This document shows, one piece after another, positions 29,691 to 39,043 of a stretch of 39,043 nt of DNA. The stretch's first letter is position 1; each line of letters opens with the position of its first letter. The notes under the pieces were generated by a model that ran no database searches, was not told the origin of the DNA, and saw nothing but the letters and a program-made list of their open reading frames with translations. The translations under genes and the position numbers were made by a program. Source of the stretch: Hypsibius dujardini (Eukaryota; Tardigrada; Eutardigrada; Parachela; Hypsibiidae); NCBI GenBank assembly GCA_001579985.1, contig LRSR01013674.1, positions 1-39,043 on the forward strand. The letters are read 5' to 3'.

Positions 29691-32600
29691 ATGAAAGTAA
29701 TGTTAACCAGCCTCCTGTTGGTCCTGGCAAGCACGTTTTTGGCAGGGACAACTGGTAAGGATAAGTTAGCCGCCTTTTGCGGGAATCTAATGTTTCTTAT
29801 GTGTGTTAAATGTCAATTTTATATGCAGACGCTGCCTGCAGCCGAAATCTCACCGTCGGACCAGAAACCACATTTATTGCCAGCGATAATTTCCCTCTTC
29901 CTTACGACAATTATGCGGTAATATTTAAGTTAGGTTGTGCAGTTATTCTTCCTCTTTCCTGCATTAAATTATATGCTAAATCATACTATAAACTTAAATT
30001 AGAAAACTGAGTTATATTGTATGAATACGATCCTTTCCAAGCGGTTTTTTTGCTTCCTTCTAAAATACAGGATCCACCACAAACATTTACTGAACTTTGA
30101 TAGACTACGGTAGTAACCGCGTGTTCCAATTTCAATGTTCACAATTAACAAAAATGTGCTGGATAAGTTCCGGTCATGTTGTGAACCAACATAATATGAA
30201 CACTTTGATGGGGAGCTTCTGGGGTTCGCCAAATGAAAAACGTCCTTATTGACTAAAGTAAAAAAAGTAGTGAATAAATTGAAATTCCTTCCTTCTTTTG
30301 GTCAAAACCGGAAGTAAACAAGAGAGTCGTCACATCAAGTGATTCCAAAGTTTATATGGGACAACTAACTGTCTGACTGATTAACTGAATTTGGTGGGCT
30401 TAAAAGCACTGCGGCTCACAGTATTCAATAAACTTTTTAAAACTAAAATTTTTATGAAAATTCACTCATCTAGACTCACTCATCTAGAGTTTTTAAAAGA
30501 ATTTAAGGGTTTTGACCAACGATAAAGTTGAAAGACCCATTCAAAGTTGAGTGAATGTTTGTGGTGGATCCTGCAGAATTATTAATTGTATAAACTGTGT
30601 GTAGTTGCTCGTACCGATTAACGTAGCCGTTTCTATTAAAATAATTACTCTCACTGTTCTTTCGCTTTGCGGCTCATAGTTTTGTCGCTGGTATATCACC
30701 GGACCTGAGAACCAACAACTCACCCTCACATTCACCTCTTTCGATCTCGAGGAAGGCGAGGCTAACGGACAATGGTAATATGCAGAAAGGGGGAAATGCG
30801 AATTTTAGTGGCACTTTCATCTCTACCCAGCCTGAATAAACCATATATCCTTTGTTGTAGCCCACACGATCACGTCGCTATCTTTGACACCGCTCGACCG
30901 GGTGAGATTATAACGTATGTATTATTAGTAATCATTCAAAATGAATGTTTTACGTCATTGCAGGTGGTCTAAACCAAGTGCAGTCGTTGCCCATATGTAG
31001 ATTTCTCCCTACTACTACCGGTAATTTATCCCAGACTTCCTCAACCATCGTATTTAGTTTGCTCCTAAAAATTTCATTTTTCGTCGTCTTGTAGTGTTGT
31101 CATGTTTAAATAGATTTAACAGATATTTTAATTTTCCCGGAAAGCGGTTTTTAATTTTAAAATAATGTGTACGTTTACTTTATTTAAAATCACAAAAATA
31201 GTGATCAAAATTTAAAAGTATGTACTCATTTAATTTCACTAAATTTACTTTAAAAGCTAAAATATGTCATGCAGGTCCCTTTTGCGGAAAAACCGTTCCT
31301 CCCACCTTCGTGGCGAAAGGCAATCAAGCTGTTGTGCAATTTTGTTCCGACTACGGTGTGGCTGGAAATGGATGGAGAATTGGTAAGTCATGGTATTTCG
31401 CTCGAAAAATATGAAACATCATCGAGGGATATGCAGTGAAGAAATGTGTAAATTAATGTCTGCAGAGCTGACCTACGGAGAGGTCGTTGTGCCCGAGCCT
31501 TGGGAAACGCAGACTGTGGTGCTGGACAGTGCCGCGGCAGACCCAAAAATCCTCAATAGCCCCAACTATCCCAGCAACTACAACGACAACTATACAGCTC
31601 TTTACATCATCCGAAATGCTAAAAGGTATCTGCGTCATAGACGCACTCTGAATCTAACTTTAATGCTCTTTTCTAATCAGGAGAGCGTATAAATTAAAAT
31701 TATTACCTGTTTATTTTGTTTCAATACGCTTTTTGGGACCGACAGGTCCCAATATGGACCAATATTACCAATATGATTGGTAATGAGAAATTATGAAAGC
31801 TCAGGTAGAAGTGTTTTGGTGCGCAGGACTGACCTTAAACGTGGCCCTGTCTAACATGCGATGTTCAATCCTTCTAACCCTAAGGAACGACTATTGATGG
31901 CAAACTTAGTCTATTAAACTTTTTATTAAACCTAGGTTAAAACTTTTAGTTACTAAAAAAAATTCTTAATAGCTACTTTTTAGTTGACTAATAAAAGTAA
32001 TTGGTTGACTAATTTTAGCTTTTTCCATCACTAGAAACGACTACTATACATGGTATATGGTACTAGCATTGAACTAGTCAGATTATACCAGCCCTATAGA
32101 ACTAACTCTCTTCGATGACTTGATTGGTCCATCAGATACTGGAACAAATAAAATGACAATTCATTCCGTTAATTGCTTCATTGCAGAGATAAGACCGTGA
32201 TCATCCGAGCTGTTCTGTTCGATCTGTCGAACGACGAAGACCACCTGGTGGTAACGGATGTGGTCAACAATGTTACTCGCGTCTTCACAGCTAATGAACC
32301 GCTGAAGGAACTGGAGTTGGCGTAAGTATACAGTACTCTATAGGATATGTCGCGGATTATACCTCCACATATCTATTAATTTTGTTTGTGAAAAAATTGT
32401 TATCATTATTTCAGCGGAGCGGAAGAAATCCGGATTGCTTTCGAAACTGATAGCTTCGACGCTCGTCGAGGTTTCTCTTTGGAAGTGTCGCTAGTCAATT
32501 GTGGGTCCAATCAGTTCGCATGCGATACCGGCGACGACTGTTACCACCCTTCGCGGTCCTGTGATGGGACCGCTCAATGCGCCGACGGATCAGACGAAAA

Positions 32601-35358
32601 ATGGGAGTACTGTGCGCCTATGTAAGTAGTTAGCAAGAATGAGAAACTTTAAATATATGTGAGACATTGAAAAATTGTAATGCTTGCAATGTCTGCTCTA
32701 TATCACGGAGGCATTTGGAGATATGTAGCTATTTAATCATTTTTTATTTTTTCATTTTTAGTTTTCATTTTCATTTTGCAGTCACATATAAATGTTTCGC
32801 ACTCAATACTAAAAACTATGGATTTATGTCTAATTGTTGCAGCTGCGGCAAGAATCATTTCCCCATGCAGGAACCTACCAAGATCGTCGGCGGCACGGTC
32901 GCCAATCGACACTCTCTTCCCGTACGTATATACATCACTCTACAAATACTCTGTTCAAGCCTTCGAAAGATGGCCAATGGCGGTGTAATTTTGTTGTTTT
33001 ACTTGCAGTGGCAAGTGGCTACTTTCGAGGGTTCCAGTCAGGTAATGCATTTTTTATTGCATAATCTGTATAGGGTTGATACACTGTAAACTAATAAATC
33101 ACTGAAATCCTTTGCCGAAAAATAGGGTTGTGGTGGCACGATCATCACTGACCGGTACGACTTTTCTTATTACGACATTAATACACACAACTGAGTTTCC
33201 GACAGTATGTCTGAACGATCTCCTTGTAATTTTTCAGATGGGTCTTGACTGCGGCACATTGCTTCAGCACGTTAGTGTATTTCCTACAGGAACACAATTT
33301 GGAATTTAAATTAAATGATTATTGTGAAATATTCTACGCATGCCATTATTTATGATTTTTTCTGAACTCCGTAGGTCGGCCACCGGTGATGGTGTGTCCG
33401 TTCGATTAGGAGGCCACAACACCGAAATTTCCGCAGAAGAGGACGGCGCGGTAGAAATCAACGTCAAAAGAATTGTTTGGTGGGTTGGAACGTTTTTTTA
33501 ATGAATTTATTGTTCTCGTACGCATTGTGTTTTCCAAGGGATGCTGTTCATGTTTAGCCATCCCTACTACCAGACACCTATCCAGTATGGTTATGACGGT
33601 TGCCTGTTGCACCTGAACGAGTCGGTTCCCTTCCGAAAGAACATTGTTCCCGCGTGCTTGCCGCGCCAAGGGGACGACGTTCCCGGCGGAACCTTGTGCA
33701 TGACTTCAGGTAACATTGCAGCTGACACTCATTTTAGGCCCTATGCAAGTCGGAACTAGGACCCTTTATGCTAGCCAGGCAGTGGACAAAGGGGCAAAAT
33801 GCATTTTGCAGTGACGTTTGGGAAGTTTGTGAAAATAAAAGAATTTTGAAATAAGTCTTGCCCAAAAATCTCATCTCATATATATAATAATACAAATTCT
33901 GAAACATCAATGCAAAATAAATTGTAAAAATAGCCGCTGCAAATGGGCGTGCACTTGTACTTCCTACTTGCACAATTTGGAGGTATTTGCAAATAGGTAT
34001 TTTAAGTTTTTCAACGTTATTTTCGATTATCAAATATTTTTTGTCAAAAAAAGAAACGAAATGTATCTCTCCATGCAAAACAAACATGAGTTAATTTTCA
34101 GTCATTTTCACTTTCTTACAAATTCGTATAATAATATCATAATGATGTGTGCAATCCTGCTTTTTAGTACAAATTTTTTTAATTCTGTGCTATTCATGTA
34201 TTTTTTAATAACTAGCTTCAACTATTTGGGTGAGAATATTTACGTAATGTCTTTGTTCATACAATTAGAAGATATTTTAAATCAATGAATGCTTTTTATT
34301 TATCTTTTAACTCGGAAATATTAAATAAATGTCTACTTATTTAATTCTGAATATTGAAATATTAATTTTAATTTGTATTATTATAGATAATTTCAAAATT
34401 CTTTTAATTTTACTAACTTCACTTCACAAATTTAACATCACTACTTCCCAGCGCTTTTGAGACCGTGCCACATTGGACCCCAGCAAATCCCAAACTTTGA
34501 TAAAAAAACGAAAGTTTTTGAAAATGTTTCAAAACCCCAGAGGCCCTTGAGAATCAGACCCCCACACCACAGGTTTCAAATTATTTAGGACCAAAAGGCT
34601 GAATTTCGGATTCAGTTTTGAAAAAATACATTTTGGTCCTTTGCCCACCCCTGCCCCCACCAGAGGGGTCCTGGTTCGGGCTGGTAAAAACCCAAACGAG
34701 CCCCTGCATCGCCACGAACAAAAACAGATTTAATGAGTCTTGTTTATCACTAATTATAGGCCGATTTTCCAAATTTCTCCTCATAATGATTTTGTCTTGA
34801 AGGTTGGGGAAACACTCAGATAGCCAATCCTGGTCCGAATCTTCGACAGGTTTACGTGCCGGTAGTTGATCGTGAAGTCTGCGAACGTGACGCTTACCCG
34901 GGCCAGTACGCATAAAAACACTATCATTACTGAGAATGATGATCAGCAAATAAATTCCATTCTAGAATCAGCACGGAGATGATTTGCGCTGGACTTGCTG
35001 AAGGTAACGTCAGTTTTACGTTTCATTTACTTGTTTCCTTACAATTAGTTTGACGTACTTTATTGGCTTGTATTAAAGGAGGCAAGGACAGCTGTCAGGG
35101 TGATTCCGGTGGACCCTTCATTTGCCCTACCGGTGACGGTCGCTGGGTCGTCGCCGGCATCGTCAGCTGGGGAAACGGCTGTGCCCTCGTCGGTATTCCA
35201 GGGGTAAGTTCCCACTTGATAGTATTAAAATTTTATAAAGTATGAAAAATTATATTTGTAAAGGCAAAGTGTTTTACTATATTTTTGGTATTTAGGTGTA
35301 CGCAAGAACTGGCTCGATGATGGACTGGATCGTGGCAACAATTGCCGCAAACCCCTAA
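29691..35358 (+). CDS. Secreted CUB-CUB-LDLa-trypsin serine protease, gene 3
   Basis: Nineteen exons: 29691-29754, 29829-29917, 30680-30774, 30861-30901, 30964-31020, 31275-31382, 31466-31625, 32187-32321, 32415-32621, 32843-32921, 33009-33041, 33126-33154, 33238-33270, 33375-33479, 33558-33709, 34803-34905, 34966-35003, 35079-35203, 35296-35358. The CDS is 1716 bp, 571 residues, with the same intron phases as gene 1. Signal peptide [23 protein letters not shown]1 with [23 protein letters not shown] and [17 protein letters not shown]2 with [13 protein letters not shown]; LDLa 286-316 ([19 protein letters not shown]); activation site K332-I333 (IVGG); protease triad His373 (TAAHC), Asp425 (YDGCLLHL), Ser519 ([12 protein letters not shown]) with Asp513 for the S1 pocket. 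CUB2 lacks the inner cysteine pair that gene 1 has. Intron 15 is enlarged to about 1.1 kb by a foldback element. Exon 16 ends at a GTACGC donor chosen because it keeps frame with exon 17. Confidence 0.88.
31905..32034. repeat. Possible hAT-type remnant in intron 7 of protease gene 3
   Basis: On the minus strand it starts CTAGTGATGGAAAAAGC, a common hAT terminus form, followed by AT-rich sequence and TTTTAGTTACTAAAA near its other side. It shares the latter motif with 23564-23756. Confidence 0.3.
33727..34701. mobile_element. Foldback element, GCTCG family, copy d, inside intron 15
   Basis: The left end is decayed (ACTCATTTTAGGCCC then GCAAGTCGGAACTAGGACCC). The right end is GGGGTCCTGGTTCGGGCTGG then AACCCAAACGAGC. 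The internal TTTGAAAAAATACATTTTG and CAGACCCCCACACCACA segments match the other copies. The centre (about 33850-34430) is very AT-rich. It accounts for most of the 1.1-kb intron between protease exons 15 and 16. Confidence 0.6.
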
Positions 35359-36256
35359 GACATATACTAGTACATTTGCAAATTACTTTTTTCCAACACC
35401 ATGCTGAGATGTCGGATAATATTGTTTCAGATTTTAAGAAGAACAATATTTTCATGGACTATGTCACAATTCCAAATGATGATTTAATATATAATGGTAT
35501 AGTATTAGTATTTCAATCCAGAAAGGAAATGCGTCTTGTGTACTGGGCACTCATCCCCATGCACGTGGGTTTCATGAAATATTTTCTCTTTTAAAAGTCA
35601 AGAGTTAGCTCGACTTTTTGTTCCTTTTTTATACGCCTTTTACCTGGCACTATGATGCGTATACGTTCTGACGCAACGGTTATTAAATGAACACTGCAAA
35701 CAAATATATATAATGGCACGGAAATACTACGCGCCACTATCCCTGTACACTGTGCAATTCCAGTGCCACTTTGAAATATGTGTTTGAGATAATGCCCGCT
35801 GACACAACAACGGAATCTGCACTAAATCACAGCCAATTGTAGTGTTATCCCGATTTAGCACTGATTTAAGCTTAAAAACTGGACTATGACCGCTTACGGT
35901 ACGATTTGCGTAATCAACTGTCTAAAACAGAAGCAGCAATGTAATAAATCAGGGCACAAAAATATATGGCTTGAAAGCCTGGGTTATCTCTAACTAGGGA
36001 GAAAACCCTTTCATAATGCCGCTTCAGATAGTTGATTGTGTTGAAGTAATTGATAGTCTTGATTATGGAATTTCAAGATTGCGTGTGCACTGTGGAAGCT
36101 ATTGTCTTGTCCATGGAGGCCGCTGCCTGGTTGAATGCTGCTTATATACTTTTACACTGTTTAGTTGCTGGAAAAACTGCAAAGTCGCCCCTCATCGCTT
36201 CCAAGTCTTTTTCTGCATGTTTCCTGTATATTTTGGTTCGAAATAATTGGAGTGCC
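35359..36256. other. Intergenic between protease genes 3 and 4
   Basis: About 900 bp with no recognisable gene or element. It must hold the 3' end of gene 3 and the promoter of gene 4; no clear TATA box was picked out. Confidence 0.4.
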
Positions 36257-39043
36257 ATGAGGGCTATAGTAGCCAGTGTTTTGCTAGTCCTAGCTGCTAG
36301 CGTGCAGATCGGTGAGCAAACTGCTTGAACTAAACTTTAAATAAGCAAAAAACATTGCGCAACTGCAATTTGCGAATTGTGACAAGTATCGGGCAATTTC
36401 AGACGCTGCCTGCATCCGCAATGCTACCGTAGGACCTGACGTTACCGAAATTACCAGCGACAATTTTCCTTCAAACTACAGCGACTATGCGGTGAGGGAA
36501 TACCTGTTTTTGTTCTCCAAATATTTGGCTCTGTTCGTTTTTACTCTAATATTCAGATTTTATTTACCTATAGGGGAAAAATATTTGTTTTTATAGTTCT
36601 GTCGCTGGTATATAACAGGACCGGAAGGCATGCAACTGACCCTTACCTTTGACCAGATTTTTGACGTTGAAGAAGGCGCCACTTCCGGAGCGTGGTAAGA
36701 TGGACAAATGTATTATAACTCGACGCAAGGTCTTAATTGATAGTTCTTCTGTGTAGTCCGCACGATCATGTCGATATCTTCGACACCGCACGGCCAGGTA
36801 AGAGCGACATAGTCACCTGTAAAAACGCACTGATCGACGACTAGTTCAATATGACTCTGGATTTTTTTACATATTTCAAAGCATTCCAACAATGCAATAA
36901 AAATAATTTTTAAGGGACTCCCTGTGCAGAACTATTTTTTTACTTCCTGGCGGCTGCGCTATCGGCTGGTGGTATCATTTAAGAAGCCATCCAACCAACG
37001 AAAAACATTTCAATTCGGTATCCAAGCACAATTTTACCATACGGTTTGCAGTACTACTATTTGTTCGTGTTAAATCACACGGTTGATCAAATTCATCGAA
37101 TTCTATCCCACGTTTCTTAAAATCAACTTCACTCAAAAAAACAAACAATTGTACAAAACTTTTGCGTTAGAAAAAGAAACCCCACTACATACAGACTTAC
37201 TTGAAAAACCCAGGCCAATCTTGAGGTCAGAGCCCAAAATGTTCCTAAGTTAGATATTCTACTAGTACATGTCCGTCAATTATTCCGTCGGCGTAACATT
37301 TGATAATTTCTGTGTAAACAAATTTATTGATTTTATAAAACTCCATCTCAGATTTAGCGCGTTCTTCTTTCGGCAGGAAGTCTCGAGGAAGTGCAGTCGC
37401 TGGGACTCTGTCGCAGGTTGCCGAACACAGCAGGTAAGCAACCCAACGAGTGTTAGGCCCCCAACTAGTGTTGTAAAGATTAAAGTTTTGAATTTAAATT
37501 ATATTAAAACTTAATTTTAATTTGGCAAAAGCTGATTTTATATCAGCATTAAATCATCATCAAAATGCATTTAAATTAAATGAAAAATAATTTTAAATGT
37601 CATGATTGGTTAATTTAAACCATCAATCAGTATTTTCGCTTGATTGATCGTAAAATCCGTGATAATTATTTAATTCAATATATATAATAATTCGATTTTC
37701 AATTGTTTAGGTCCATACTGCGGTAAGACCGCCCCACAACCCTTCGTAGCGACGACCAACAGGGCGGTCGTACAGTTCTGTTCCGATTACGGTTTGCAAG
37801 GCGCGGGATGGAAAATTTGTAAGTTTTCCCTCTCAAAAATCTCTTTTGAAGTTTATTTATCGACTTTCTTCCAGCGCTCTCATATGCACCGATTGTGCCA
37901 CCACCAGCTTGGATAGTGCCAACCGTGGTGTTGGAAAGTTCCCTCGCACCAGCGCAGCTCATCACCAGCCCAAACTTCCCCGGTAACTACTACAACAACT
38001 ACAGCGCCGTCTACATCATCCGAAATACCCAAAGGTAAGTGATTTTGGAGTGCAAAATTGTGTCTTAATTCCACGGACCAATCAAACTGTTAAATTGATG
38101 TCGCACAGTCTCATTAGTGTAGCCTCTACAATGTGCTTACTATATCAATGTTCATGTATTTTTTTCTTGCTAAACTGCAAAATACACATACATTTTAATA
38201 TGTAAATAGAATAAATATATCAATACATTTAAGTATACGTATATGTAAATGTATAAATATATGTATATATATATACAGTCCGCCCCAATAAAAACTCTGA
38301 TCACGTGACTTTTGCTGTTCAAACTGACCGGAAACTCCGCCCTAAAGTGCACCGTTTTTGCCGACCAATCAGGACATGCAGTGTACACGTAACACCGGAT
38401 CATACATTATATTTCGAATCAAAAAGCGAGTAGGCAAGCAATAAAAATGTAAATAACAGGAGTGAAAATTTGAGCAATGAGAAAAAAATAAACTTCGGAA
38501 CTAGGAAATTTAAACATTACGGACATTTTGAAAAACGTAATGCCTGACTAATGCATTTTGTTTGCCTGACTCTGACAACGTGTTGCTGCTGCCTGACAAA
38601 CAATTACTGTCAAAAGATATTCCGTTATGTAGTTAAAATAATTTGCCTTTTCTGTAACTCTTTCAAACCTTGCTTAATTACGACAAACCAAATCTTTGTT
38701 TCACCCGAGTTTGAATGGTCAAAGAAAATTCTGTGGAAAGATGTTTATTAATTAACTATTCAAACAGTTCTATAATTATGGCAGGAACAACGTAGTGGTT
38801 CTGCGGGCGACCCTGTTTGATCTATCGGCGGACCTTGACCGGATAGTCGTGGACGTCGTGGCTAACAACTACACCCGAACCTTTACCTCGAGCAGACCGC
38901 TAACCACATTGGAGTTGGTGTGAGTTTATTTTAAGGCTATTTCTGAAACGGTCCGTTGGTCGCAGGCTTCTTATGTGTGGTATGACGAATATGGTCCTTT
39001 CAGAGAAGCGGAAGAGGTCCGTGTCACCTTCGTCGCAGACCAG
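36257..39043 (+). CDS. CUB-CUB(-LDLa-trypsin) serine protease, gene 4, 5' part
   Basis: Nine exons before the window ends: 36257-36311, 36403-36491, 36597-36694, 36757-36797, 37377-37433, 37711-37818, 37875-38034, 38785-38919 and 39004 onward. Lengths and phases match genes 1 and 3 (89, 41, 108 and 135/141 bp exons among them). The 261 codons present encode a signal peptide (MRAIVASVLLVLAASVQI), CUB1 ([37 protein letters not shown]) and most of CUB2 (NFPGNYYNNY). It is nearer to gene 3 than to gene 1: exon 5 has the same length (57 bp) and similar sequence (EEVQSL against NQVQSL), and CUB2 lacks the inner cysteine pair in both. The LDLa and protease exons should follow beyond 39043, which is inference from the paralogs. 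The last visible codons (EAEEVRVTFVADQ) match the start of exon 9 in gene 3. Confidence 0.85.

Noticed and set aside
37455-37530. CTAGTGTTGTAAAGATTAAAG, a possible hAT-type end in intron 5 of protease gene 4
   Set aside because: Only one end is visible in AT-rich sequence and chance similarity is likely.
38270-38460. Segment starting TACAGTCCGCCCCAATAAAA, like a Tc1-type terminus, in intron 7 of protease gene 4
   Set aside because: No matching inverted end was found nearby, so it cannot be called an element.
1-39043. tRNA, rRNA, CRISPR array or bacterial operon features
   Set aside because: None was seen in my reading; spliced genes and element types mark the DNA as metazoan nuclear sequence.

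Overview
The window is metazoan genomic DNA. Genes are split into many short exons with GT-AG introns, exons are richer in G+C than the AT-rich introns, and intergenic DNA holds Tc1/mariner and foldback-type non-autonomous elements. Gene content (receptor tyrosine kinase, Ly6-type GPI protein, cathepsin L relic, CUB/LDLa serine proteases) fits an invertebrate, probably an ecdysozoan such as an arthropod or tardigrade relative. The exact lineage cannot be fixed from sequence alone.

Left part (1-6300): one exon of a receptor tyrosine kinase on the minus strand, cut by the window edge, then about 5.8 kb without a recognisable gene but with three inverted-repeat elements, an AT-rich tandem duplication and an AT-rich stretch bracketed by direct repeats.

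Minus-strand block (6300-14000): a two-exon gene for a 159-residue secreted helical protein; a Tc1/mariner copy; a cathepsin L-like pseudogene with recognisable active-site regions but several frameshifts and a stop; another inverted-repeat element; and a four-exon gene that I join into a 395-residue secreted protein with three copies of the same helical domain. The domain is unknown to me and each copy looks like an internal two-fold repeat. This is the best candidate for an undescribed family here.

Plus-strand block (16200-39043): a three-exon Ly6/three-finger GPI-type protein, then a tandem array of secreted multidomain serine proteases (signal peptide, CUB, CUB, LDLa, trypsin domain). Two copies are complete (585 and 571 residues, 19 exons each, identical intron phases), one is a pseudogene holding only part of the protease domain, and one is cut by the window end after the start of exon 9. 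Both complete proteases keep the His-Asp-Ser triad, the Asp of a trypsin-type S1 pocket and a Lys-Ile/Val activation site, so they should be extracellular zymogens with trypsin-like specificity. Introns of the array carry a foldback element, (CTGTT)-like simple repeats and possible hAT remnants.

All exon models were made by eye from splice consensus, reading phase and paralog comparison. There is no transcript evidence.
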